This document shows positions 1-12,500 of a stretch of 64,000 nucleotides of DNA, piece by piece (within the stretch, counting starts at the first letter, position 1; the number at the start of each line of letters is the position of its first letter). The translations under genes were made by a program, and so were the position numbers. The stretch is from contig MNCI01028413.1 in the NCBI GenBank assembly GCA_015680685.1, forward strand, positions 134,740 to 198,739, read 5' to 3'. This DNA comes from Gnetum montanum. Lineage: Eukaryota; Streptophyta; Gnetopsida; Gnetales; Gnetaceae. The notes under the pieces are model-generated. The model made no database searches and was not told where the DNA came from. It saw nothing but the letters and a program-made list of their open reading frames with translations.

Positions 1-3000
1 AGGAACAATGATTAATCTATGGGAGTATTCGTGTGCCTTGAGGGGATGGACTAGTCTTAGAGTATCGATTTGAAGTCACTAAACATGGTTGGTTTTGATC
101 TGAACTAAGGATAAAATTTATTGGGTCATTTAACCAAAAAATCCACAAGGGACTTCATGTGACCATGAGATGGAACTCCATTGCACTCTCCTCTCATCCA
201 CCAATGCTTTCCACTTTTCACCTCACTGCCGATTTTCATGTTTTATTCAATGTCCTAGTTTGACATGTTAAAATTCTTAGGTAGATTCTTTCAGAATAGG
301 TCCTTAACTTTCCAAAATCATTAATCAACCACAAGATCCACAAACTCCTTGGTTTGAGGATATGCAAGGGCAAAAAGGTCATGAGCCTACTACAGGAAGG
401 ACCCACTTGCTTGTCGCTTGGTTTGATTAGTTAACTTCCTTATCCTTAGGCATTTATGCAATCAAACCTTCCACATTCCCCATCAATTGCATCTAGATGT
501 GTGCTGCTTAATGGCATTTTTCCAACAAAATCTCATTCTCTAATTTTTGTGAATCATTAAGCCCTCTTTAAGCTTTACATTGTGTTCATAGCTTTTCTGG
601 CTCTCTATAGATCCCAATTTCGTGTTAAAGCTCCTTATATTTTTCAAAATATTCAAAGTGAAAAAATTTGCACATCAACTTCATCAACAAGACCTCATCA
701 ATAGAGGGGACACGTCTATGAGACCCTATCAATGCAAGGTAAAAAGTTTATATATACACACAGACACTTTGCAATTTTTCACATTTAAGCTAAAACGAGG
801 GGGGAGTTTTTGAACTTTTTAGAGCTCAAAACCTTCCAAGAGCCATAACTTCCTAACCATTTGTCTGATTCACTCCATTCTTCAATTTTGTAGCTACTAG
901 AGGTAAGCCCTTTGTTGTGGGGGCCACAAACCTTAGGTCTTTGATGAAAATTTTTTTTGACTTCCACAAAAATTTAACTAAGAAATTAACATCAAAACAT
1001 CAATTTATGAAAGTTAGACCTTTCCAACAAGCTTTGGTGACATTCTAAATCAAATAACATTAAAATAATATTAAAATAATCAATCTACCATGGTCATAAC
1101 TTAGCCTAAGTGTAACTGCCAACGAGATAAGGTAGTTAAAAATTATAAGTTACACATTGTATGCTAATCCTTGGTTATGTTATGACCATAAATGGTACCT
1201 AAGGGAAAGCATGCACAGGAGGGAGGACCATCCCAACCAAGGGACAAATGGTTAAGAATCAGAAGGCGCCAAGAACAGGCCCATGAACAAGCAACTAAAA
1301 CCCATGCAACAAAACCTATTTAGGAGGAGCCTGAAGTGGAATTTGTTAGGCAAATTCCTGAAAAAGTGGCTGCAACCAAACAATCACATTGAGATGAGGC
1401 ACCAAAGCCAAGACCAAGCCTTGAGGTCACCTTGATGGATGTTTAGCTTAATCAAATCAAATCTAAGAAGGTCTAGAAATTGATGCTCTAAGAGTTAAAC
1501 TTTGGACCTTTCTTGGAGTTTGATTCTCCAGAAGTCAAGATGTAATTGTAGAGCTCTCCCATGTGGCCCATCATCATTTCCGGAGCAGAGTGGTACATGG
1601 AAGAGACCTATCTCTTCTGGAAAAATTGGCAGGTTGGTTCAATAGTCAAAATCAAGGACATTTTAGTGTCCTAATTGGTGAAAGCAATTTCAAAGGCCCT
1701 TGGGTTACCAAAAATTGGAGCCAATCTTGCAAAAATTCCTACGTAGGTAGATCCTAGCGTTAAGAAAGAATGGACGTAGTAATGCTATGGAGTTGTCCAC
1801 AAGAACTTTGGTGCACTCACTACAGCAAAACATGCATTCTTCAAGAGTGTGACCTTCCATCTCAATCCAACGGTGAGGCTAAGCAAAGTCATAGCCTTTT
1901 CCACCCATGCATGTGCTGCTTTAAGTAGAAGATTCCTAGTCAACCTTCCAAAGTTGGTCTATCTTGAGATAGAGAAGTAATTCAAGAAAAATGAATGTGG
2001 AAGGAAGGCACTTCCCTTTTTATGTCTTATCAAAAAATTATGCAGGATAAGATGCTTAGGTAGAAATGATGAAGGATAAGATGCTTGCCAAATTCATTCA
2101 GAAAGAAGAGAAGCAACCACCACCTCCACCATCCACTCATGAAACAACATCAAAGACGCACACTACCATTGAGCACATGTGCAAACTTTGAGAGTAGCTA
2201 TTGTGACAGTAGTAATAGTAAGCAAGAATGAGTGGTGGTGATCCATCTGTGTATAGGCCAGCAATGAGCCACCTCAACAAAGTGACCTGAACCATAAGTT
2301 AGATAGAACGTGGGGGTCAATTTTCTCAACCTAAAGAATGTAGGTGCTCACAAGGTCAAATCCTAGAGCTCAAGAGGTAACGATATCTCTCTTGCAATAG
2401 CAATAATTCCTAGACATCTCTGGGAATACCACTACCTTTTCAGTGTGTCTAGAGGAGGATGAGGGGGCAATCATCTTGGTGATGCAGCACCATGGGTAGG
2501 AGACAACAGTTGAAGTAGTTGCTGATAGAATTGCCCAAGCATTGAATGCACTTGTGGCATCTGTATTAGATGTTTTTGCATTTAGAGATGTGCAGATATC
2601 TGTAGGAATCATTAGCAGTAAATTGAGTGTAGTCCAACATGAGGAATTACTGGACAGACTGGTGGAAACCAAGAAACTAATTCTAGATGTATTTGACATT
2701 TCAGATATCATCACTTCAACCTAGTCAAAGTAGCTTGAGGTAAGGGGCAAATGCATCATAATGAAGGGGCAACTCAAAATAGCTAGAGCAAAGAACCAAT
2801 GCTTGGTTGTGAAGGTTGCTGATATGAGGGCCCACCTCACTGATCTCGCGTTGCTCAACCCAGCACTAACACATGATAAAGCTTTCAAATAGCTTTAGGA
2901 AAAATTCAAAAAGATTAAGGATGCCAAGGAGTTGGCGATATTTGACCAGTCCTTGGCCAATGCCATGATGCACAACATCCAAAAGGACTTGGTCCAGACT

Positions 3001-4185
3001 CACCGTGAGAATGAGATCCTGGCTGCAAAGAATCATTGCCTACAGAATGTTGATGCATAGAAATAGAAGATAGTAGATTTTATCCATCAACAATAGGAGT
3101 AACTAACTAGGGTGAACATAGAATTAAGGAGATTGGCAACAGAAAACTAAAACCTCTCCATGGAGGAAGTCCATGCCTTACACCAAAAGTTTGCAATAAA
3201 GATAGCCACCTGGAAGAATGAGGCTCTCAAGTTTGAAAGGGTCAAGAACCATTATAGAGATCAGGTTGGTCTACAAAAAGAAATCAATAAAAAGGAAATT
3301 TAATTAGTGAAGGCAAAAGTAAATGAGGCTAAATGCATACAACGAGGCTAAAATCCACCTGAAAGAGCTACAAATTGAGGAGAAGACCAAATACATGGAG
3401 CTTGCCAACCTCCATTATGCAAACCTAGCAATTCTAACTGCTAAAAGGCCATGGTTAGAATTGGAGAAACAAGTGGCCAACTTGTACCTATTGTACAAGG
3501 TAGAGTTTAAGAACCATAAGGAGACCAAGCAGAAACTTGAGACAACAAACATGGAACTCGAGGTTCTCAAGGCAAAGTTCATCGATCAAAGATCAACTAC
3601 TGAGAACTTGCCAAAAGGATGAATGACTACTAGGAGTTGCAAAACGCATTTAGAGCATTCGACATTGAACACAAACAATTCATTGCTTGGTTTTTGAATG
3701 TGAAGAAGTTATTCCCTACAATGCTTTGTTTGTGGGATATCCCCATTCTAGCCCACATTAGTCATGCATTGTGGACTATGAATGATCCCCTAAGCAAGGA
3801 GGAGAAGATGAAGGCACTATTGGATGCCTTCTATCTTCCACTACAAGTTGCAGTTATCACTGGACAACCACAACAATCGCCTCAACCACCGCATGCGCAC
3901 GAAGTAGGAGAAGGTCCTTCAAAACCTTAGGAACCTCCACTGCTTGGAACTGTTTGAACTTCTTCATTGTCGTCACATGATTCAAGGAGTTGTGTTTATC
4001 AATTTTATCTTGGCATTCAATTTTATTGTCCTAAACACCAAAATTTGTAATGATTGTAAACTATACATTTGGGCACTCAATTTATGTAGTGTTTGTTTTA
4101 TGTGTCTGTAGTTAGTCAATAATCTCATACCTTCCCAAGTTTTGTAAGGAAATCGAGGATGGGTTTTCATTCAGTAATGGGGGTA
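1..4185 (+). mobile_element. Element C: internal region of an old Athila-like LTR retrotransposon (5' part outside the window)
   Basis: This is sequence upstream of a 3' LTR that starts at 4186. The join has the expected layout: a purine-rich tract (AATGGGGGTA, ending 4185) directly followed by TGATGAA. The last 130 bp or so (about 4045-4185, with an AGTTAGTCAATAATC stretch near 4113) match the sequence before the 3' LTR of element A near 61430-61562, so the two elements are related. No readable gag, protease, reverse transcriptase or integrase was found here. 1-1180 shows nothing recognisable. 1180-2100 holds short broken stretches, and 2500-3930 a decayed coiled-coil ORF. The 5' LTR must lie before base 1. 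Confidence 0.7.
2500..3930 (+). pseudogene. Decayed accessory ORF of element C, mostly coiled coil
   Basis: From 2542 one frame stays readable for about 800 bp, interrupted mainly by TAG codons. The reading moves to another frame near 3345 (3323-3622) and returns at 3637-3930. The product is rich in K, E, L and Q with heptad-like spacing, as in MELANLHYANLAIL and KQKLETTNMELEVLKAK, so a long coiled coil is likely. A more globular, tryptophan- and proline-containing end follows (WFLNVKKLFPTMLCLWDIP). It lies between any pol region and the 3' LTR, where Athila-type elements can carry an additional ORF. I recognise no domain; it could also be a captured host fragment. Confidence 0.45.
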
Positions 4186-5075
4186 TGATGAATTGTCATT
4201 GTTGGACCACGTCAACAGGATGCTATCGACATGATCCCATCGACAGGATCTTATCGATGTGATCTTGTCAATGTAGGGGTTGACCCATTAATGTGTACCC
4301 ATCGATGAGGCATCTTATTATTGCCTATAAATGTGCACCTACCCATTGCATTTATGACATTCCTTTCATAGTTGTAGTGAAGCACTTGTAGTTTTTCCTC
4401 TCAAAAGTTAGAATATTTTCTAAGTGCCCATAGTAAGAGTCAAAGAATGTACGGATCTTTATTCAAGCATTGTTGTACATGAGCACTTCAGTGTGGATGG
4501 AAATAAAGATGAGCTTTTCTGATAAACCTTACAACACTTGGACTAGATTTATTATTTACTTATGCATTTAATATTTAAGCAATTTCCTTTAATGTTTTTA
4601 AGTAATTAAGTAATTAATTAATTAATATAGATTAAATAGTAAACATAAGTATGAACACTTTGAGCATATGTTTAATGCTTGGTAATCCCAGTAACGCTTA
4701 ACATTTGGTAACCCAATAGTGCTATACGTGTTCAGGATGTGTCCAACAAGTGGGAATAGATGCTTATGTTAGGGTTAGTTAAGTGTTAGCTAGTTGTTAG
4801 ATTAATTTAGTAATTAAATACTTTATTCCTTATTCTTTATTCTTCGACAACTTAATTCATAAAAGATAAAATGATAAAAATCATATGCCTTAGTTACACT
4901 TAACCATACCCTTGAACTTCACAAGTGGAACTAGGAAGACACCAATTGCAATGGTTAGTTTCATGTCCTAGAACTAGTGTACTTAGAAATCTAAAGTCTT
5001 TGGAATTTGATTGGATTGCTAAGTGAACACTAGTGATTCATATCGTTGGGCATAGAGTATACTTGCTACTCATCA
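4186..5075 (+). repeat. 3' LTR of element C (890 bp)
   Basis: It begins TGATGAATT after a purine tract and ends CTACTCATCA, the same termini as the LTRs of elements A and B. A TATA box (TATAAAT, 4326-4332) follows a U3 segment with repeated ATCGA/GATC motifs (4219-4270). The body aligns by eye with the LTR of element B (AGTTAGAAT, GATCTTTATTC, GATAAACCTT and GGTAATCCCAGTA blocks). No primer-binding site follows the LTR, so it is the downstream copy. The five bases after it are CTTGG, which should match the missing left flank. Confidence 0.75.
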
Positions 5076-5124
5076 CTTGGAGATAAATATTGTTTAACAA
5101 AAATTTTGGGTTTCAACACGCTTC

Positions 5125-5235
5125 AATAATGAGGTGTTAGCCCAGTGGTAAGACTTTTGATTTGGTAACTCTAAGTTATGGGTTCAATTATGGTGGCCAA
5201 TGTTGAGTTATAAAGTTCTAATTTGAAATCCATGA
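5125..5235 (+). mobile_element. tRNA-derived SINE-like copy (S1)
   Basis: The head contains a pol III A-box-like TAGCCCAGTGG (5138-5148) and a B-box-like GGTTCAATTA (5181-5190) spaced as in tRNA genes. A tail with GGCCAATGTTGAGTTAT follows. The same head and tail recur at 39380-39495 (+) and 41915-42030 (-). It is not a functional tRNA gene because no cloverleaf or acceptor stem forms. Confidence 0.55.
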
Positions 5236-5237
5236 TC

Positions 5238-5287
5238 TAGAATATTCAAATCAAAAGTCGTACCACTAGGCAAACACCTCATTGTTA
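5238..5287 (-). mobile_element. Inverted partial SINE head facing S1
   Basis: Read on the minus strand this repeats the S1 head almost exactly (GAGGTGTTTGCCTAGTGG, then ACGACTTTTGATTTG). Together with 5128-5165 it forms an inverted repeat with arms of about 38 bp and a loop of about 80 bp. Either two head-to-head SINE insertions or a local inversion explains it. The pair could also be mistaken for a MITE. Confidence 0.5.
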
Positions 5288-5539
5288 GTCAAACAATTTG
5301 ACTATATGTATACTCTAAGATATATTTAAAAATGTGTTTTTTGAGTGATGAATATAAAGGTTGGTAGCGACCCTCTCACCATACTGGGTAGATGTGACCC
5401 ACTAAATAAGCATATCCCACCACAAGGCTACTCCACTATTGCTTGTTAAGTTGAGTGTCTTTACTACTACATTACACCTTTCGTTTCAATACATTAGAAG
5501 AATTATAGAAGAACATAATGATACCTTAAGTGTGGGAAG

Positions 5540-5646
5540 TGTTGGAACCTGAAATAATTGAAACATAGGTACACCTAATAGAATCGAACCTATGACTCAG
5601 GGTTACCAGACCAAGACTTGTACCACTAGGCTAACACCTCATTGTT
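5540..5646 (-). mobile_element. tRNA-derived SINE-like copy (S2)
   Basis: On the minus strand the head reads GAGGTGTTAGCCTAGTGG and is followed by a good B box, GGTTCGATTC (5581-5590 reversed). It is the best preserved head of the family in this window. The tail differs from S1. Confidence 0.55.
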
Positions 5647-6250
5647 ATGATACCTTAAGTGTGACTTGAATTGGTAACCTATTATTTGCAAATATTTATT
5701 AGACACCATTCTTATCTAAATATAACTTATTGAAATCAAACTTAGAAGTTATGAAACACAAATCATAAGTTTTAATGATGTATGCAAGTTGCAAGTTCAA
5801 TCCTCATAATTATACTAATTTAACATATTATGTTCTTCTTAAATTCATATCTCAAAGTATACCATTTTACCCCAAATTGTTTTGGCCTCTTACCCAAGTA
5901 ACACTTGAATAGTAAGTTACAAGTTTAAAATAAGTTACATCCTTTCCTTTAAGGTAATGCAAGGTAGTCAGAGTTTAAGTTGGAACACCAAGAGAGTTAA
6001 ACTGTACCAAAAATAATTACCATCACTCCGGCTTCTCATTACATCACACTTTTAACGGCTATAGAAATTCAAATATCGCAAAACTCCTTTGGAAAACACC
6101 ACTCCATTTTGTTTTGGAGAAAGGCTAGTTGTGGGGTCCAATCTGAAACAAGATGTACAATGCACAGTTTAAATTAATAAAAATAATAAAACAATAAGAA
6201 AAAAGAAACATCCCAGCGATCCCAGAGCGCATGGTTCTGTTCATCTCATG
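5647..6250. other. Intergenic, promoter-proximal region of the topoisomerase gene
   Basis: AT-rich, with no ORF or recognisable element apart from a possible degenerate SINE remnant near 5750-5830. Its right part is presumably the distal promoter of the topoisomerase II gene. Confidence 0.4.
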
Positions 6251-6545
6251 TGATCCTAACGGCAAACCCAAGGTAGAAGTTCGTCAAAAATCATAAGAAC
6301 AGAAATGAAAAGGAAGAGTGGAGATCCAGTCCGCCCAAATTCAAAATTCAAACAGCAAACCCCTATAACGCGACCGTTAAGGTATTTCCTATACAAAAAC
6401 CCAGGAACGGCAAACGCAGCGCCTGCAATTTCACAGCAGCCAAACTTCTTGTTCCTTCCGATACATCCAATCCAATCCAGAGCTTTTTGCTGAAATCATT
6501 TGTCCTCCCCTCAAATCTCCCCTGCCTTCTTCGAATTAGCAACGG
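6050..6545 (+). promoter_or_regulatory. Topoisomerase II promoter and 5' leader with AACGG (MSA-like) cores
   Basis: AACGG occurs at 6054-6058, 6258-6262 (CCTAACGGCA), 6406-6410 and 6541-6545, and inverted (CCGTT) at 6374-6378. AACGG is the core of the plant MSA element bound by three-repeat MYBs in G2/M-expressed genes; none of these copies is a perfect full-length match. The cluster is consistent with cell-cycle control of a topoisomerase II gene. I could not place the transcription start. Confidence 0.35.
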
Positions 6546-6559
6546 CAACAGCAGCCAAA

Positions 6560-9500
6560 ATGGGGCGACAGCCTCTGCAACCCAGCAGCAACAACAATGC
6601 CAACGTTGCTGGTCCTTCTGCGGCCGTCAATGGCGGATCCAGGCACGAGAAAACGATCGAGGAAACGTACCAGAAAAAGTCCCAGCTCGAGCACATCCTT
6701 CTCAGGCCTGATACCTACGTGGGTTCCATCGAAAAACACACACAGACTTTGTGGGTCTACGAGAATGACAAAATGGTGTGCAGAAGCGTGTCTTACTGCC
6801 CCGGACTGTACAAGATCTTCGATGAAATCCTGGTTAATGCTGCCGACAACAAGCAAAGGGACCCTACAATGGATTCTCTGAAGGTTAGCATTAGTGTTGA
6901 GGATAACTGCATCTCTGTTTACAACAATGGCGACGGTGTGCCGGTGGAGATCCACCAGGAGGAGCAAGTTTATGTGCCGGAGCTCATTTTTGGGCATCTG
7001 CTCACCAGCAGCAACTACGATGACACTGTGAAGAAGACCACCGGAGGCAGGAATGGCTATGGTGCTAAGCTTGCTAATATTTTCTCCACCGAGTTCATCA
7101 TTGAGACTGCTGATGGCAAACGGCAGAGGCGCTACAAGCAGGTGTGTGGGTTTTTGTGGGGGGTTTTTATTTATTTATTCTTATGTTTGGTGTTGTGGGT
7201 TTTTCTGGGTTTTTGGTGTATTATGTTTGTTGTTGTGGGTTTTTTCTGGGTCTTTGTGGTTGATTTTGTTTTGGCATGGCTTTGTGGTTGCCGGTTTTTT
7301 AGGTTTTTGCTGGTTTGTTTGGCCGATTGGGATTAGATTGTGTTGGCAATTTGGAATCAGGGTTTGCCAATTTTTGCACAGGGAATTTGCTTGTATGTCT
7401 TATCTGGTCTTGTTGAAGTTTTGATCTATTAGGCCATGTTTATTCGTTGTGTTCTGGTACGATTTGTGTTGGCTGATTTCATGTCTGAAAGGTTTCTGGT
7501 CATTATACGGTAGGGTTTTAGTATTCCACTACAACCTGTGTTATTGTTTACTCGTCTGTTTATAGCTTTGCCCTATTTGTTCATTGCATTGTAGAGTTCC
7601 AAGTTTGCTTGGCAGTTTCCCTGCTTGGGTTATGTATCCCATTATGGATGACAGGGTTGAAAAATATTAGATGATTTTTGTGGGTTCCCTTGATCTTTAT
7701 TTTTACCATGTCTTTCTGCTCATTTTTTGTTAAAGTTTGTGAATCTGACCGTTTTCACGAAAGAATTTCTTTAGAAGTTTGGAATATAGGGGTATTAAAT
7801 ATTATTGCTGGAAACTGTCTACACTAGACTATCTAGTTATGTTGGGCATCTTAGGGTGCGTTCTGAATTTCTTTGTATCGTTAATGGAACTTTTTTGTAT
7901 TGAAAGCGTTCCATTTCATGTGGATTCTACAGGTCTTTAGAAACAATATGGGTTCCAAATCAGAGCCTGTAATTGCCAAGTGCAAAGGAGAGAACTGGAC
8001 CAAGGTGACATTTAAACCTGACTTAGCGAAGTTCAACATGACCTATCTGGAAGATGATGTGGTAGCTTTAATGAAGAAAAGGGTTGTTGACCTGGCTGGA
8101 TGCCTTGGCAAATCAGTGAAAGTTGAACTGAATGGACAGAAGGTTCCTATCAAGACATTTCAGGACTACGTTGGCCTCTATTTGAAAGCCGTTCAAAAAG
8201 ACGGAGTAGATGCACCGACAAGGTTTTTAAAAATTACCTCCCCGTGAACCATTGTCCATTGCTTCACTTAATTTTATGTTCCTGTTTCTTAAAACAAATC
8301 ATCTTCTTTGACTTTGCAGAATTCATGAAAAGGTGAATGATAGATGGGAAGTTTGTGTGAGTTTAAGTGATGGCCAGTTTCAACAGGTGAGTCCAAGTTA
8401 GTTTCCCTGAAAACATTGGAATGCTGTTGTTACTTTTCAGTTGGCTTTAATTCTGATTTACAATGCTATTTACAGGTTAGTTTTGTAAATAGTATTTCTA
8501 CAATTAAGGGTGGTTCGCACGTAGATTATATAGCAGGCCAGATCACCACTCATTTAATCGAGCTTGTAAAGAAGAAAAACAAGAATGCTCCTGTTAAGGC
8601 TCATACCGTGAAGAACCACTTGTGGATTTTTGTCAATTGTCTGATTGACAATCCTGCATTTGATTCACAAACAAAGGAAACTCTAACAACGCGGCAGAAT
8701 AGCTTTGGCTCTAAATGTGAACTACCTCCGGAATTTTTGAAGAAAGGTACTCGCTGCATTTCTAAATTTCTTATGAATGGTCGGTTCCAAAAATTTGGCT
8801 GTTAGTATTGACAAATGCTCCGTTTTCTTTGTACTTTCAGTCGCTAAATCTGGAGTCGTGGATAGCATTTTGACATGGGCAGATATAAAACAGAGCAAAG
8901 ATCTAAAAAAGACCGATGGAGCCAAGAAGAACAAAATAACGGGAATTGACAAACTTGAAGACGCACACCAAGCTGGAAACAGCAATTCGCACAAATGTAC
9001 ACTGATTGTGACTGAAGGAGATTCAGCTAAGGCCCTTGCGGTAGGTTTGGCTATGCATTGTTACAAATTAAAACATTCGGGAATTCATCATTGGTACGAT
9101 TCCTATTGCCTTTGAAGGGATTTAACTTTTGTTTCTTATGTCCTGAAGATGGCAGGGAGATCTGTTGTGGGTGGTGACCTTTATGGTGTGTACCCTTTGA
9201 GAGGCAAATTGCTAAATGTAAGAGAAGCCAGTCATAAACAGATTCTTGAAAATAATGAGATCAAAGAGCTAAAGACAATCCTTGGTTTAAGGCAAGAAAA
9301 GAAGTATGAAAACGTAAAAGAGGTGAAAGAGTTGAGATATGGTCATCTCATGATAATGACAGATCAGGTAAAGAGCGTATTATCATTATGGATAAGTTTT
9401 ATTAAGTAACTAGAATATTTTTAGCTGTGCGTTAACGTTGTGTTTCTTCTGATTTGGTAGGATCATGATGGCTCCCACATTAAGGGGCTGTTGATAAATT

Positions 9501-12500
9501 TTATCCACACATTTTGGCCAGGTTTACTCAAGAGTCCATCATTTCTTCTCGAATTTATCACCCCCATTGTTAAGGTAATGTGCATTTTAGTGCTTTGTTG
9601 TATGATGTGTGAAAGTAAAATGGATAGAATTCGTATTGTGAGAGGTTTAACAAAGTCGTATTTGTTGTTTCAGGCCACTCACAAAAATGGAACCATCTTG
9701 TCCTTTTATAGTATGCCTGAATATGAATCCTGGAAGGAATCAGTGCAGTCATCTAAATCATGGAGTATAAAGTACTACAAAGTATGCTTTGTTTTATGAG
9801 CTGGATTTCATAATGCTCTGTTTTAGTGGCACGTTCTGCCTTTTGATATATTAGGATCATTAATATTTTTTTGTTTCATGTGCCCTACAGGGTCTGGGAA
9901 CAAGCACCTCAAAAGAGGGAAAGGAGTATTTTAAAAACTTGAACAGACACAGGAAGGATTTTATGTGGTCCAGTGAACAAGATGGAGATGCTATTGAACT
10001 AGCATTTAGCAAGAAAAAGGTTGAAGATAGGAAGAACTGGTTGAGGCAGTTTGAGGTAATCATATTCATGCAATAATGAATACGTGCATATGTTCGGATC
10101 CCAATAATATTTTCATCAACATTCATTTGAGTTGAAAGCCTGATATGAGAATTCCTCTTGCAGCCTGGTACATATTTGAACTCGAATGAGAGAATGATCA
10201 AATACAGTGACTTTGTAAACAAGGAACTTATCTTATTTTCCATGGCTGATCTGCAAAGATCAATCCCATCCATGGTTGATGGTCTGAAGCCGGGTCAACG
10301 GAAAATATTGTTCTGTGCTTTCAAAAGGAAATTTGAAAAAGAAGCAAAAGTAAGACATTCTTATACCTATAATCTGATCGTGTTTACCTATCTCTTGGAA
10401 AAATAGTGTGATTTGGCATATAATGGTGTTATATACCTTTCTTTTACTTTGTCGGCAGATTGCTCAGTTCTCTGGTTATGTCTCAGAGCATTCTGCTTAC
10501 CATCATGGTGAACAAAGTCTTGCCAGCACAATCATTGGAATGGCTCAAGATTATGTGGGAAGTAACAACATTAACCTGCTTGCTCCTCTTGGACAATTTG
10601 GTACACGAGATCAGGTCAGGCTCTGAGGAAATGTTTGATGCCATCTCTTCTTTATCTATGTCAATCAGCAAAGTTAGTCATGCTGATATTTTCTTAATTC
10701 TTACAGGGTGGGAAAGATCATGCAAGTGCACGTTACATTTTTACCTGCTTATCAAAAATTACAAGGAAAATTTTCCCAGATCAAGATGATGCCCTTTTGG
10801 ATTACATGAATGAAGATGGACTTAAAATAGAGCCTACATGGTAAGCTAGAAAGGCTTTATCCCAAACTAGGATGTCGAGTACTTCTTTTAAGTTGGATTT
10901 TGTTACAAGTTGTCATGTTACGTTTTCTATAGGTACGTACCAATTATTCCAATGGTACTTGTAAATGGAAGTGAAGGAATTGGGACTGGTTGGAGTTCTT
11001 TTGTACCGAATTATAATCCTAGAGATATTATTGCAAACTTGAGACGCTTGCTCAATGGTGAACCCATGATTCCCATGGATCCATGGTACAAGGGCTTTAA
11101 GGTAGATCCTGAAGCATAATAATTGCTTACTGATGTGTGTCTGTCTCTTAGAAAACTTAAGAATTAACCGGTCCATTCCTTCTTCTTCAGGGTACCATTG
11201 AAAGAACAGGGGTGAGGGAAAATGGTGGGGCTTCATACACAGTCAGTGGTATAATAGAGCAGATTGACGTGAGAACACTGAGGATAACAGAACTTCCAAT
11301 TCGGAAATGGACACAGGATTATAAACGTTTTCTGGAGTCACTCCAGAATGGGACGGAAAAAATCAAAGAGCCTTTTATATTGGTACGTTTGCGTTACTAA
11401 TGACATCCCAAATTTCATTCTTGATGTTTTTAGCTGTCTTTAATATTTGCTTTTGCGTTGCAGGATTTCACAGCAAGCTCTACAGATACTAGGGTTCATT
11501 TTGACGTTGTTCTATCGGAAGAGAACATGAAGATCGCTCTTGCAGAAGGTCTTTTGAAGAAATTTAAACTGACAACTACAATTAGCACCACCAATATGCA
11601 CCTCTTTGATTCAAAGGGGACGATTCAGAGATACGAAAGTCCAGAACAGAGTAACCTCCTGATCCATAAACAAATTGGTTTTTTGAATGTTTCATGCACC
11701 AAAATTCGTTCTAATCTTTTGCTTGTCTGCAGTTTTGCAGGCTTTTTACCCCATACGCTTTGAATACTATGAAAAGAGGAAGGTAATTATTGCTTGGACC
11801 TGGACACTGGTTGGAAATACCAGTGATGGTAACAATCATATTTTTTGAAACTTATGCTGATTGGAAATACTGTCAATTACAGAAAGTCTTGCTGGATTAT
11901 CTTCAACTTGAACTGAGGAAACTCGATAACAAAGTGAGATTCATCTTGGGAGTTGTGAGTGGGGAAATCGTTGTGAGCAATAGAAAGAGGAGTGACTTGG
12001 TAATGGAACTGAAGAACAAAGGATTCGACCCATTCCCCAAGAAGGGAAAATCTGTCGAGGAAAACGTAGCAGGAGCCATTCCTTCTCAATCGGAGGACAC
12101 AGTTGAAGAGGACAACACCGAGGAAGTGAAGGGTGTTAAAGCCAGTGATTACGAATATCTGTTATCCATGGCAATTGGGACGCTGACCTTAGAAAAGGTC
12201 CAGGAGCTGTGTAACCAGCGTGATAATGCCAAGGCAGAATATGAAGCCTTGCTTGGAGCCACTCCCAAGACGTTATGGCTCAGAGATCTTGATGCCTTCG
12301 AGGAGGCCCTTAATGTAAGTTCTAGATTCTTAGAGCCATTTTTTGATCACTAAACTTGCAAAAGTACGAGTCTTACAATTTCAATTTGTTTACTTTTCAG
12401 AAACAAGCTGAAGAGGAAGCTAAGGACGACGAGGAGGAACTAAGGAACATGCCCCCAGAACATGCCAAAGTATTCAGAAACGTTGGAAAAAACCAGAGGA

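Noticed and set aside
5125-5235. tRNA gene
   Set aside because: A and B boxes are present but no cloverleaf or anticodon arm forms, and the same unit is dispersed with a common tail, so it is a SINE.
6500-7336. Topoisomerase ORF starting at 6500 and running past 7141
   Set aside because: The first codon is TTG, not ATG, and everything after 7141 is intron 1 (donor GTGTGT). The coding start is the ATG at 6560.
7053-7424. ORF rich in F, W, V and C
   Set aside because: It reads exon 1 out of frame and then T/G-rich intron 1.
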